A stretch of DNA of 64,000 nucleotides, taken from contig NC_088717.1 in assembly GCF_963576615.1 (NCBI RefSeq), positions 35,667,802 through 35,731,801 on the forward strand. Direction: 5' to 3'. Below the pieces are notes generated by a model. The model worked only from the letters and a program-made list of their open reading frames with translations, was not told where the DNA came from and ran no database searches. Numbering within the stretch: position 1 is the stretch's first letter; every line of letters starts with the position of its first letter. Both the position numbers and the translations under genes were made by a program. Shown here one piece after another: positions 9,804 to 21,110 of the stretch. This stretch comes from Watersipora subatra (Eukaryota > Bryozoa > Gymnolaemata > Cheilostomatida > Watersiporidae).

Positions 9804-12800
9804 GGGGAGGGTGGGGCTGGTTGAAACAAAAACATGTAGCTGCTTGGTATTTGCCAGGCATGAAGCTGAATGTGTTATGATCAGCTCTATATTGTACCAA
9901 GAGTGTGTCGTAGTTATTTTCTAGATTGCACCAAAATTCCACAAGAAATAAATTTGTTTCAACCTGCCCAGGTACGGGGTAGGTTGAAACATGGTTAGGG
10001 GTAGGTTGAAACGACATGTGTGGATGGGAATTAAGTGTCATAACACTTTCAGAGAGAAATTGGTGTCTTGAAAAACTAAAAGAAAGATGATGAAAGATCC
10101 TGAAAGATAATGAGTCCATCTAATAGTAACTAAATGATTATATTTTATAAACACATCTAAATAATCTTATTTTACTAAACTACCAGTAAGTTCTAAGTAA
10201 GATGAAACATGTATTAAAATAAACAAAAGTCATTACAAAAACCATTGTTATTGAAACAGAACTAATAGCAGTTTTCAATTCACAGTCCATCAAGGCGCAG
10301 AAAACTCGTGGTTTTCCAAGAAACCTCACTAAGATCTGTTGGGAACCTTAGCTTGAGCGTTGATCTGGCGGTTCCACCCGCCATTATGGGGCCGGGAAGA
10401 CATCTGGATATATCGTCCTGCTTGACAATGTCGGACTCCTCTGGAAGAATGAAGCCTTCTCCACTTCTTTTGTAGTATGTCACCATAATATCGCCATTCT
10501 CGCCTATATCATCAACCCTTGCGACAAAAAAGTTGGATCTGCTCTTTTTAATGTACTTCACAACGACATATCCGCCCTTAACAATCTGCTCATGTTCGTG
10601 TATTTCGTCCTCCCCGGCACTCTCATCATCTGATTCCACTGGTACTGCCATTTCTTGTTCCTCAGCATCGCTGTCATCTGAATCTACCTGGATCTTTCGT
10701 CTTTTTTTGGCTTCTTCGCTGCAGATTTGTTTTTCTATTCAATATGATTCTTAACTGGGGTATCTGTCAACACCAAGCTTTGTCCTTTTTTCCTTCCCTT
10801 GCTGGTTTGCTTTCGGGCATCTGCCTTTGGATAAGGGCGTAAGGCAGATGGCGGAGTAGTTTGTTTTGACTTGGAAAGATCCTCACCCTTGATGTAGATG
10901 GGCTTGAATTAGTGCTTGTTACCAGTTGAATAGTCTTTGACTGAGGAGTGATAGATTGAAGAGGTAGTGGAATATTTTGTGCAGCTTGAGTAGTGGCAGC
11001 TGCTGCCTGTGCAGTGGCAGCCGCAGCTTGAGCAGTAGCAGCAGCGGTATGAGCAGTAGCAACTGCAGCAGCAGTGGTGGCATCGACAGAGCAAAGTGGA
11101 GCAGCGGTAGCTGGCAGGGTGCAAGATTGGGCATCACAAGAGTTGGGAGCTTGATCCAATGTCGCAGCGATTGGTCGGTCTGTCACGTACGATGGTAAGA
11201 AATCATTGTCAGAAAGTGCATCATCGTTCAGTGGGCACAGTCCTGTTTTGTTAAACCCTGCGCGAATGTTTTCGGGATTAACGTCCCGTGTGATCGCTGT
11301 TGCGGAGAGCTCCCCAACCTGATAGATGGATATAGTTTTTCCGTGGTTAGACAGTTGCCAGTTGTTTAGGGCGTGATTGTAGTAAGTTTTGAATAGGCTA
11401 TATACAACAACATCTAATGGCTGTAGTTTGTGGGTTGTGTGGGACGGAAACTTCAGGAGGATTACACCGCTATCCTTTGCCATATTTATAGCGGGGATGG
11501 ACAGATGGCTGCTATGATTGTCCATCAGGAGTAGCACTGGATCTTCCTGAGAGGGTTTTGTGTGACTAATGAAGTGGCCCATCCATCGATCAAAGTTGGC
11601 ATCAGTCATCCATCCTGAGTCGTGAAACAAGCCGAGTGAACCTGGTATTGTACCACGCATGTATGTCTCAATGTTTCGGTTGGTCTTCCGTGGCCACACA
11701 TATGTAGGAGGAATACTGTTACCGCTTCCACGGATACAACAAATGCAAGTGGTCAGAATACCTCACTCCGCAGAGGTTGTTTGGCACACCTGCTTCACAC
11801 CTTTCTCCGCGATTATCTTCGGTGGTACTTGTACAGTAGTGATGCCCGTCTCATCCATGTTGTAGATGCGAGCCGCAGGGAATTTGTGTTTTTGCATCAA
11901 CCCTGCATAGACAAAAAATAAAATCAAATTTGAGACGGGTTATTTCCAAATTCTCTCAGTAAAATCAAAGACAAAGATAGTAGGCCTACAACAACGTATC
12001 CGAATCTGTCAAACAAAACCTGGGGCAAGTTGATCTCGTTGATATACCTTCCAATACCTATACTAAGTATCTTAGTCTATTCTTCCCAGCTTCTCAACTG
12101 ATAGTTTAATCTGCTCCCCGTTCCTTCTAGACTTGACATGCATGCTTCAAACACTGATCATAAACTCAGTCAATTTTAAATGTGGCAGCTTCGTACGCAC
12201 ATGAAATGAGCACCTTTTAGTGTTTTGAAGAACTCTCCTACGGTATGCCGATTGAAGCTAGTGGCCCGGCTAAGGCTAGCCGCTTCTGGTTTGCGGATTG
12301 ATAGGTTTTTCTGGCGTTTTAAAAATGCTTGGATCCAGTCCCGGCCTGCAGCCTTGTGTGTATCCCATTGCTACGAAACATGTAAATATTTATAACGCTG
12401 TTGAGTAACATAAAAATATTCTTTATCGGCTATTGTTTCATTAAACTTTTCTCCAGATGTTGAGAGAAGATAATAATATTAATAGGCCTAATGTTGGGAC
12501 TCTACTCTACTTTTTCAAAGGTTATGTTCTATCACATCCAATAGATATCAATATTAGCATTACAAATAATAATAATCATTTTTTACCTTTGAGTAGGCTA
12601 TGTTGTTCGCTTTTGCAAATATGTATGCGAGGTTTCTTAGATCGAATGTAGTCATACCATGATTCATTCTGGTACAGGTTAGGGTATATTCACTCAGCTC
12701 TAGTTCTTGGTCTTCCGAGAACACCATTCTGTTCTTTTGGTAACCCGTCTTGGCGCCTTTGAGTGCTCTTGAGAGGGTCACATGACTCATCTTGGTTTGG

Positions 12801-13068
12801 GCTGCAGCTTTTCTGATCGAGAGACCTTTTACAAGCTTCACGGCCGCCTGTACCACATCTTCAGAAACGCCTCCTTCAGTCTTTCTTTGAAATTTTCGTA
12901 CCATGACTGCAATAACACTGTAGAAATAATAGACATTAAACAATATTAGGCCACAATGTTTATCCAAAAGCTCAATTTTGTTACAAATGATTCATGCAAT
13001 GTGGGGTTGGTTGAAACGGCAAAAGGCTGTTCCAACCAGCCCCCATAAACTTGTTTCAACCAGCCCCG
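9804..13068 (-). mobile_element. pogo-like DNA transposon (Tc1/mariner superfamily)
   Basis: Both ends carry GGGGCTGGTTGAAAC in opposite orientation (9813-9827 plus; 13053-13067 minus), flanked by TA at 9802-9803 and 13069-13070, the target duplication of this superfamily. Further copies of the motif family GGGG(CT/TA/TT)GGTTGAAAC lie inside: 9956-9969 (inverted), 9976-9990, 9998-10012, 13003-13017. They look like subterminal binding sites. The minus-strand gene between them encodes a psq-type helix-turn-helix, a CENP-B-like second helix-turn-helix and a DDD catalytic domain. Length is about 3.3 kb. Confidence 0.85.
10280..12904 (-). pseudogene. pogo-like transposase gene, three exons, broken
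   Basis: Exon 1 (12904-12587) starts MVRKFQRK and holds a Pipsqueak-type helix-turn-helix (VKLVKGLSIRKAA, then SHVTLSRALKG). Exon 2 (12370-12214) gives RDWIQAFLKRQKNLSIRKPE and SLSRATSFNR, the CENP-B-like DNA-binding half. Exon 3 (from 11902) has the catalytic motifs NMDETG, LLLMDNHSSH and LQPLDVVVYSLFK, i.e. three aspartates. All junctions are GT-AG and in phase. A TGA at 11763-11765, one transition from the usual arginine codon, interrupts the frame between the first and second aspartate. A second lesion near 10767 separates the acidic and Tudor-like tail (10651-10280, IVKGGYVVVKYIKKSRSNFF). The tail follows an alanine/threonine-rich linker (AAATAQAAAATTQAAQ). Related genes exist in many animals. 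Confidence 0.88.
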
Positions 13069-13157
13069 TATTGGTTTAATTGATTGACTCCACCTTTTTG
13101 CATGAGATAAAATAATAGCACAGTGAGTCTCAGGAGTAATCTGCAGGAAATGTATGC

Positions 13158-13367
13158 CTACACTTGACATTCAAAGGCTGCTTGCAGCTGTTGATAATTA
13201 ACATTTAATATAGCTTGAGCCTGTTTTAGAAAAAATTCCCCCAATGCCATGATGTTAGCTACATGGTTATCAATGTATTGATGATGTGCCAATATTTTGT
13301 CTACCAGTCCTGGATAACTATATGTAACATTATGAGGTCCACTAGTAGGAGTATTTAAAAGGTTCAA
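13158..13367 (-). other. Short open frame, unknown
   Basis: A 69-codon frame (MNLLNTPTSGPHNVTYSY to QQLQAAFECQV) with a helical second half (IMALGEFFLKQAQAIL). No recognised family. It lies just outside the pogo-like element and downstream of the RecQ-type fragment, and may belong to the same degenerate element as that fragment. Confidence 0.25.
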
Positions 13368-13429
13368 ATCATTTCTTCACGCTTGTTTAACAGAAGGAGA
13401 TAACAAACTTCTACCAATGACTCATGGAT

Positions 13430-13740
13430 CCTGCTCTATAACCGGTTGCATGTAACATGGCATCACAGCCTTGACACAAAAGCATTTGATGGCCTTGTCA
13501 TGGCAGAATGATGTTGCTGTCTTCAAACAATTGTCACAGTAATTAACAGTAGGCCAAGGTTTCGGCACATTTGAACCAAATGTTTTCAGTATGAAGTGGC
13601 GACGGCAATGTTCAGTCTTTACATAGGCCTTAGACTCATCATCTGCAGTACCAGATAGGGCATGTCTGTGTAGAATGATAGCAGCTTCACATTCATGAAC
13701 GTCTCTCCTACCTCATCCAACTTTCTGCACGGATTCATCT
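13430..13740 (-). pseudogene. RecQ-type zinc-binding motif fragment
   Basis: An open stretch without a start reads HECEAAIILHRHAL, then TEHCRRHFILKTFGSNVPKP and NYCDNCLKTATSFCHD. The C-RR-x(2)-L..FG-x(n)-C-D-N-C arrangement is that of the zinc domain after the helicase core of RecQ enzymes. A stop (TGA) follows IEQDP near 13430. No helicase motifs (Walker A, DEAH) were recognised upstream, so only the C-terminal scrap is present. RecQ-like genes are frequent passengers of repeats in invertebrates; whether this one travelled with the neighbouring elements is unknown. Confidence 0.5.
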
Positions 13741-13749
13741 AAAGATGAG

Positions 13750-15280
13750 GGTGTACTATAATGCACAATGCGCCGAATATCGCTTGTATATTTGCTTGCC
13801 AACGCTACATTAAACTATTTCCATTTATGAAAGTCTTTTCTCTTGCATTATCAATATGAGACACAATCGGTAAAACATAGTCAGTGTGAGGGCAGCTTTA
13901 GTTTTACTTTGTGTAAACTTTTGTGCGGAGCCATGGTCTGTGCAAGGTCAATCCTCGCATCAATTGGCGGAATTACAAAACAACTTACATTTGGAGGACC
14001 CGCAAACTTATCTCCCCCATCTGATTTAGGCAATGTCTAAAAAAGGATGCAAGATCAGCATCAATCCCCACTTCTGTTGCATCTCTGTGAGACTTGTAAA
14101 AGGCTCCTTTGAAAAAAACTACCAAAGTTTTGTATCCACTGTGCTAGTGGTTGCAACTTATAAATTACATTGAGCTTACTCAATGTTTTTGTGCAACTCA
14201 AGCACTTTGTATCCAGCACATTAATGCAACCATATAGACATGATGAATAAAATATTTCGATGTTGTCAAAGTTAGTGCATCTAAGACTTTCAAATCTCTA
14301 ATTTTTTCAAAAGGAAATGAACTTTTTAAAGTTTGTAAAAAGTAACTCTTTGTGATTGAAGTAATAACTTTAGGTTTATTCTACCTGAAACCAATTTATG
14401 TCTGTTGCATCTATGGTAGTGATTATGAAAAGAGTTCTCCAAGGATTAAAAATTCCTTTGTACTCAATCAAAGTCTAGGGCTTAATGGATGAATTTTAAT
14501 GACAAATAGTTTTAATTGTGGTCATCAATAGCCGTCACTGCTATTAAAGTTTCAATGTCGTCTAATTTGGTTCTAATATCGATTTCATAGAAACTCCTCA
14601 AATAACTAACCACACTTACAGCCCTCGCATTTTCAAAGGCTCTGATGATCAGATGCCAGTTTAACTCTTCTCGTCTTTTTCCCTATTAGGCTTAGCTGGC
14701 TCCACAAGGCATTGTTGCCAACTCTGCTCATTATTCTTTTCATCATTTCTCCTTTCCTCTGATTCCCGATAAATCTGATATCTACAATACAAAGCTGAAT
14801 AGAGTTTATAGTGCTCTTGAACTCTGAGCGAATCTTTGAAATTGGTTGAAGTCATTGACCAATGTTTGTTCGTAATTTTTTTCGTAATTTTCAAGATTCG
14901 TTTTCACAACATTGTATAATAACATTATTTTAATGATGAATGCTTCCACTCAACCTTCAATCTTTCAGTTTATCTTGGCCATAGATATATATACCTAGAT
15001 TGGCCATTAATAGCTATTCCCATCGGTTGCCTGGTCAGACTTAAATATCACGATGTATCGTCATTGTATTGTACCTCATGCTTGACTGCACTGTTATTAA
15101 CAATGGAGCTCATCAGGAGAAGATGACAAAATCACATCTATTTTCACATTAAAACCTTCTTGGATACATAATCCATTAAACTAAAGCGATTCTGTGATAA
15201 TATCTGATAACCACCATAGATTAAAAGTATAAAAGCTATGAAATGTTGCACATAAATCATGAGCCATCAGGGCTTTATTT
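13750..15280. other. No clear gene
   Basis: Degenerate, AT-rich DNA between the RecQ-type scrap and the reverse-transcriptase scrap. A 77-codon minus-strand frame (14661-14894) is lysine- and glutamate-rich (ESEERRNDEKNNEQSW) with no recognised family. Confidence 0.4.
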
Positions 15281-15372
15281 GCCACCCTCTCCTATCCCCA
15301 TTCTCTCTTTTTCTCTTCCCCAAAGAAAAAGTGAAAAGGGGAAAAGAGAGAAGAGAGCAAGGAGAGGGGGGC
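15281..15372. repeat. Imperfect inverted repeat, CT-rich/GA-rich arms
   Basis: The left arm 15281-15321 (pyrimidine-rich) pairs with the right arm 15338-15372 (purine-rich), with a ~16-bp loop. It interrupts the reverse-transcriptase remnant that reads from higher coordinates and may be a small fold-back insertion. Confidence 0.5.
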
Positions 15373-15429
15373 AATAGCCCACCCACCCGAAGCGCCAGAC
15401 CCTGGCTAGGTGAATAGACTAATATCATG

Positions 15430-15790
15430 CTGAACTAAACATTTTCCCATGGCATATTGCAGTTTCAACTATTGAATTGCTGTGAATATGATTGTTGAGT
15501 TCATGGTAATCCATAACTTGGCGAACATTCTTAAGATTGTTTGGTTGCTTTGCTGCCATCAGTAGAATTATTAACCCTACATCACTGTGCTATCGTACGA
15601 CTCCAACAATTTATCATTTATCTAGCATTTCACTTCGTCAAACTGATTTCTGTTTTCATCACTTATTTTTTACTCAGAGCAGCAATTTCGCACGATAGGT
15701 TCATCATTTTTATTTTGACAGGCCATGTACCACCATTGAATGAAGCTTTCAAGTCTTTGCCTTCAATCTCTAAACTCTTTTGGTGTCTTG
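15430..15790 (-). pseudogene. LTR-type reverse transcriptase scrap
   Basis: On the minus strand, GLIILLMAAKQPNNLKNV runs into RQVMDYHELNNHIHSNS. This corresponds to the RT segment with consensus LIPLMAV.Q.NK.KVRPV.DYRELN, in which DY-x-E-L-N is diagnostic. A further upstream piece reads SLEIEGKDLKASFNGGTWP in another frame. The sequence after the DYHELN block is lost to stops and the inverted repeat at 15281-15372. It is distinct from the Ty3-type relic at 8.8-9.5 kb. Confidence 0.5.
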
Positions 15791-17395
15791 TGCCAACACA
15801 TCACTGGCATCTCACGACCAATTTTAAGCAATTTGTACCAGCTCTGCCAGTACAAATTGAACAGTACTAACCAGAAGGTTTTGCTTTCAAACCTACGTAG
15901 GTATCCCATTGCACAAACTTCTGGCTCTCTAGCATTGCTGGACATCATCATTCTGGGTCTGATGGCCAACTCAAACTGAACATTTTTCTACTGGTGAAAT
16001 GAATTTTAGTCGAGTAGCAGTATCAACCACCATGCTAGCCATGAATGCACGCTTCAACCGAGGTTTGGGTTCCACTAACCAGTGCAGATCAGCCAGGTAG
16101 ACATCAACAGTTTCTCCTTTTTACATTCTCCTTTGCAATTTTTCATATGCACAAATGTTATTCACTTCAAAAGCTGTCATTAGCTCTTTCTGACAAGTTT
16201 ATTTTTCTTTCTAGTATTATTAGACAGGTGTTTATAAATGGAAAATGCTGGTCAAGACCGAAAGAGTGGTATGAATGACTTCAACTCCGCAGCCTTTTGA
16301 AGCTTAGCTACTAATTTAAATTTGTCACACCGCACTTTCATCTGATCGCAGACGTAGATCATTGTATAATTTCTGACGTAGATCATTGTATATCTTCTGA
16401 TCATTGAAATGATATAAAAAAACTAAACAGGGTTATTATTCTTTGTTATATAAATTATTGTTTGCTATGGTGCTAAGGGCCTATACACATGAATTTTAGT
16501 GCAATGAATGTATATGCATATCATTTATCATATAAATAAGCAAGCTTCAGTAAAGATAATCATGGGCCTAAAATATGGTGGGAAACAGTTCTAGAGATTG
16601 TTTCAGACTCTAAACAGTGGATGCTGTGAATGATTTTTTCTTTGAAATGTAGTTCATGTCCTAACCTCTATAATTACCTTTTTGTATCCAAGATCTAACA
16701 TGACTCAATCATGAACAGTTTTAGTGGTGGGCCCATAGGGAACAAAATCAGAAAATTACTCGACTTTCGAACCGACTAAGATTGTCTTAAAGTGTTATTA
16801 TTTTGTTCATTGCATTAAAGCACCCTGCTGTTTGAACCGAAATCAATTCAATTATCTGAAACAACTGACCAACCATGCCCAATGTATCTTGATGCTCTTT
16901 GTCAACTCTCAAAAACCCCAGCAGAGTTCTTCAAGCTCACTTTTGGCAAATCCAAGATTTACCATGTGTTCTGAAAATCTATTTTATTGTTGAAGAGATT
17001 GCATGTTTGACAAAATTTTGTCATACCAGGATTTATACTTTGAGCATCCAGCTTCTTTATTGGCTGCTTTGTTGGACATACACTCATCAAGGAAGTGAAT
17101 CAATAATTGTAACACCTTGATTCTGTCTATCATTTGTACTCTTCTCTCATCATTAGCTTGTGGAATGCCCTTGATTACTTGCCCATTTGACCTTTACATT
17201 CATATTTCCCTTTTTTAGACTAACAAACATCTGACTAGTGAGCAACAACTTCCAGGGTTAACACTCTCATCCATGATTCCTCTGTTTGTTTACTCTGTCT
17301 GCCAAAACATGACAAATTTGGTATAGTCTAACATGAAGTCCACTTTTGATAATCATCTTCACATGGAGGTCTCTAAACCATAATAAAAACAATTT

Positions 17396-17877
17396 CAGGT
17401 AAACTTACCTGTCTTTGTAGTAAGTCACTCCTCACTTGATCTTTTACGGGTTCATCAGCTGTATACACCAAAGACTTGCTCTGACGTGATCTGCCTCAGG
17501 ATGTACTCCTCGTCCGGGCTTCCAGATGTGGTTGTATTTGGACAAGGGATAGTAGGACTGGCGGTTTTAGCTGGTTTAGCTGAAGCCGAAACTTGATATG
17601 GTATTCTGTTACTCAATTCAGTAGCCAACATTCTGGTTGCTTTCATCATTTAGTTCGGCTCTGTCTGTGACAAATGATCTTAAAAAATTGTCATCTGTGA
17701 ATGAGTCTGAGCTTTAAGGCCATATTCCAGCATTGCTAATGCCTGTTGTAACATTTTTGCAAGTGCAGGGTTTAGGGTAAGCTTTTCCAAGTATTCCACC
17801 AATGTTGTGTGTGGAAGCGGGTCTGCCTGGGTGATTAAATACTGTTGCTTGCTATACCCACTTTCTTTTCCAGACAT
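17396..17877 (-). pseudogene. Gag-like or N-terminal exon, unknown family
   Basis: The minus-strand frame starts MSGKESGYSKQQYLITQADP at 17877, has a helical stretch (LVEYLEKLTLNPALAKML, then QQALAMLEYGLK), stops near 17680 and resumes as MMKATRMLATELSNRI and PSASAKPAKT-like low-complexity sequence. It ends DEPVKDQVRSDLLQRQ directly before a GTAAGT donor at about 17410. The composition resembles a gag or transposon N-terminal exon. It could be the front of the element whose reverse-transcriptase scrap lies at 15.4-15.8 kb on the same strand; that link is inference. Confidence 0.3.
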
Positions 17878-18129
17878 GAATAGCTGAAGCTATATATGGA
17901 TGGAAATTTGTGGGTATTTGATTTGAGTTGCTGATTTGACCCAGCGCTTGCCGACTGAAAGGCAGCTTCATGATAATTCGTTAATTTTTACATGTCATTT
18001 AAAAAATGTAGTTCAGGAAGTCTTGGTTGTTTCGCATGACTCAAGAAAATTAATCAGTTCACTTTTGTCTGATTAAACACGCTATTTGGTCATGTTCTTG
18101 TTCAAGTTTCAGGTTTGCATATGATCTAG

Positions 18130-18600
18130 AATTTCTCAAATAGACATAGTATTACATATTAGATATAAGGTATAGGTTACATTTGCCTGTTTTCTTATTA
18201 TATGGTGCTGTTCTTTTACTATCTCCCACTTTATGTTATAATTTATGTTTTTGTCCTTCAAGGTCCATATACACTTGCTTAGTTCAGTGCTTGATTTTTT
18301 GCACTTGTTTCTAAAGGTTGACATATGGTTGTGCTATCGTTGTTTAAGTTTAGTATCTGTCAAACCTATGTAATGCTTATCTGGGAAACTATTTCGTTGG
18401 TGACTGTTGCTCTGTATATGATAGACTTGCTCAGACACGTTCCTTGTAGTGGGCAGCTACTACTATCTTGGCAGTTGCAGTCTCTCGATTCTGTATTTAT
18501 TTGCGTATTATTATGGCCCTGCCGTAGTTTAGTGTTGTGAGCACTGATGATATTGCTCACATTTTTCTTGCAGCTAATTTTAACCGAGTCTCCATTAAAA
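18130..18600 (-). pseudogene. PLE C-terminal linker and GIY-YIG region
   Basis: NIISAHNTKLR is followed by the CNC-x(5)-CPL-x-G-x-C cysteine linker, typical between RT and endonuclease in these elements. KSIIYRATV comes next, then, after stops, NKCKKSSTELSKCIWTLKDK, the part of the GIY-YIG nuclease around the S-T-E-L-S-K motif. The GIY and YIG residues themselves are not preserved. Confidence 0.75.
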
Positions 18601-19125
18601 TTTATGTAGAGTTTGAGATTTTGAGAACTCTATGTCAAGAATATGAAAAAAATGTTTTACTGGTGTTGTTACGTTTTTGTTGAATGCTGGATTATACCGT
18701 AATACTTTTCTTCGCCTAGGTTTTTTATTTTATTAATTTGAGCATTAATCTCTAGATCGGGTTGGAACACAGCGTTATAATTATATCCACTTTGATAGTG
18801 CTTGCTGGTATATGTCAGTTTCGGCGATGAATGTAGTATGGTCTGATGATAAGTCACAAAATCTTTCGTTTATACCTAGTAGCATGTTGTTTATTACTCT
18901 AGGTAGATGGTTAGACTTAGTATGTACACAATGCAGATGTGCATTAAGCTTTTGGTAGATTCTGTGTATACCTGTTGTTAGGTTGAGGTTTACATCTAAG
19001 AAATTTACCCCTTTTTTGTTTGCAGATATGGCTATATGCAGTTCATTTTAAAAAAACATGGAATTCTTTTTCAATTTTTTTGCGTTTTTTGGTGTTTTGT
19101 TAGTTGTTCCAAGGCCGTCATCAAG

Positions 19126-19401
19126 TTATAATCCAAAGGTGTTGCCTATTTCGATATGAATTTTTTCGAGCATGTACGCCCTCACTAACGGACAGCATTC
19201 CGCCCTATCAAAGCTTCCCATAGTAATGTCAAATAGTCCATTAGATGTTTTCTTTTGCCATGGTGTATTTTGGCTGAACAACAATGATTTTTTGGCGTGT
19301 ATGATAGTATTTTTTTCATTCTCGGATATTTTTGTTAAGGATGCAAAATTTAGTGCGTTATTCATCATCTGTTCTGTGATCAAAGAATAAAAGTTTACCA
19401 C
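19126..19401 (-). pseudogene. PLE reverse transcriptase core fragment
   Basis: The best-preserved RT block: 91 codons containing EKNTIIHAKKSLLFSQNTPW and FDITMGSFDRAECC, which aligns with the FDVTMG-(SA)-(YF)-DGAE-(VI)-CEL motif of PLE reverse transcriptases. The frame stops three codons before the LDDGLG catalytic box. Confidence 0.85.
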
Positions 19402-20599
19402 ATCAAACTATGAATGTGTATTTGTTCTTACTTGCAATGTTGTTAAACTATTTCAACACTGCTGTAGTATTCTTCCATCACCGGATTTGGAATTTGTCAT
19501 TTATGAATTTGATGATGCGCTACTGCAATAGTTTACCGGCTTTGCCAATCTCTGACTTGGTCAAGTTAATCAGTCGGCATGATGGGTTATTTTCAAAGTT
19601 AGACTTAAGATCCTTTAATGTGATGTAGGCTTCTCTCCACCATAGTGGTAATTCTATTACTTATATCTAATCCATCCGCTTTAACTTAAGCTTCACCATT
19701 GATAGCGTCCTCCTCTGCTTTCTTGTAATTAGTGGTTATTTTGTCTTTAAACAGTTTGTAATTCTTCTTCTGCAGCTACTACTTGCTGATCTTCTGCACA
19801 CTCAAGTGCACATAGGAATACATGGGTTTCCCCAGAGTATGGTGTCTCTGTTAGTAAAACCTGATAATTCTACCTTACGCCTCTAGGGTGCATTGATAAT
19901 CTGGGCATCTTTTAAAACACAAGATTTCGCAAAGGAGTCTGGGAACTCCTTTAAAAAGGTTTGAGAGTCTGGGATTTCTCCAAATGTCGCTGAGAGTCTG
20001 GAATCTCTCCCGATGTGAGGATCTGCACTGCACTTTCGCCTGGACCGAGTCACAGGTCCTCATTCGCACTTTCCATGTCCTCTCTCTCTCGGGCAGTCTC
20101 CTTCTAGAGAAAGGTCTCTGGCTGCATTTGTTGGCTCAGCGCAGCCTCCTGTGAGCGAGTTTCCGGTTGAAGGAAGCTACGAATCCACCGTGCTGAACCT
20201 TTAGATTGTTGGTTCAGCATGGTCTCCTGCAAGCAAGTATCCGGTTACAGTCGCCTGTTCAGCACGGTCTACTGCCATGAGGCCTCCGGGCTGTGGCTGA
20301 GGACATGATACCATCTCCTTCCAACAGGAAACTTTTGATCTTAAGGTGGTCTCTCTCGTTGCCAGAGTCTCCACTTCATGCCTCGCTGCTGTCCTTGGCG
20401 GTGGATGGTGGTGGTGGGCGGCATGGCTGTAGCAGCAGGTTTCTTCTGAGACACGGGAGTCTGAGAACCGTCCGGGAACCAAAAGAGCCAGCTTAGGCTA
20501 GGACCTCTCAAAGAGGGCCAACCCTCTCATGCTCGTGCTTCTTTGCGCGGAGCTCATTCTCTCCCTTCTTCAGCTTCTTCATTTCTGCTCCGTACTGCC

Positions 20600-21110
20600 G
20601 TTTCAGTGCGGCACGCTCTTCTCTGAGAGTCCGCAACTCTCAAAATCAGTCTGGGGACCGGAATTCCCCTTGATAGTTGCTTGGGTGTCTTCCAAGGTGA
20701 AGACATTGGTGGCACTCGCAGTGTGTCTGGCTACGAGTTGGTTGTTGGTACGGGATGTCATCTGTCGTCTACTCCCACATTCCTCCCGTCTTCCTACACC
20801 CCGTTGGCCTGAGGCTTGTCCCTTTTTAAAGGGATCTCCTGCAGGTACTGAAGGTCTGAAGGGAGTTTTCACCTTTCCTCCTCTCCTTGATGTGGTCCAG
20901 TAAACCTCGACTGTGTGGCCCTTTCCCAACACATATTTCAGACCATGCGGCGCACCGTTTTTTCTCGTGTCCCTCCTGTCTGCACTTTTTGCGCCTGATG
21001 CGGGTACACCGGTCGGTTGTGTGGGAGGTCTCCCCACATCTCCAACATCTTGGGCAGTCCTTTCCTAAGTGGTTTCCTGAGTCCTTGCAGTGTGTATCAG
21101 GACACTTCAT
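20600..21110 (-). pseudogene. Zinc-knuckle gag/ORF1 fragment of a retroelement
   Basis: Starting at 21110 (MKCPDTHCKDSGNHLGKDC), the frame has CWRCGETSHTTDRC, a perfect C-x2-C-x4-H-x4-C knuckle, followed by KKCRQEGHEKKRC. These are nucleic-acid-binding knuckles of retroelement ORF1/gag proteins. After a shift, the overlapping frame 21037-20603 continues as a basic, proline-rich tail (GRREECGSRRQMTSRTNN). No pol follows downstream: the PLE is next, on the same strand but of another class. The region 20080-20520 is CT-rich and may be the rest of the ORF1, but no motif is visible. Confidence 0.6.

Larger units (their letters stand above)
18130..19840 (-). mobile_element. Penelope-like retroelement (PLE), degenerate
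   Basis: The minus-strand block order matches Penelope-like elements: KLFKDKITTNYKKAEED, then SLHHIK/ITLKDLKSNFENNPS with CRLINLTKSEIGK, then WKNTTAVL, then HAKKSLLFSQNTPWQKK and FDITMGSFDRAE. The catalytic box appears as LDDGLG (about 19120), and after it come VNFLDVNLNLTTGIHR and KSNHLPRVINNML. Next come SVKISCKKNVSNIISAHNTK, the cysteine linker CNCQDSSSCPLQGTC, and the GIY-YIG-region segment KSSTELSKCIWTLKDKNI. In-frame stops and shifts occur in nearly every block, so it is dead. The element lacks an obvious 5' end; boundaries are approximate. Confidence 0.85.

Noticed and set aside
10909..11198. Cysteine/leucine/serine-rich frames over the Ala/Thr linker of the pogo-like transposase
   Set aside because: Out-of-frame readings of a repetitive GCA/GCT linker; compositional artefacts.
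13158..17877. One continuous LTR retrotransposon from gag-like exon to RecQ-type scrap
   Set aside because: The pieces share strand but no LTRs, protease, RNase H or integrase were seen between them; listed separately.
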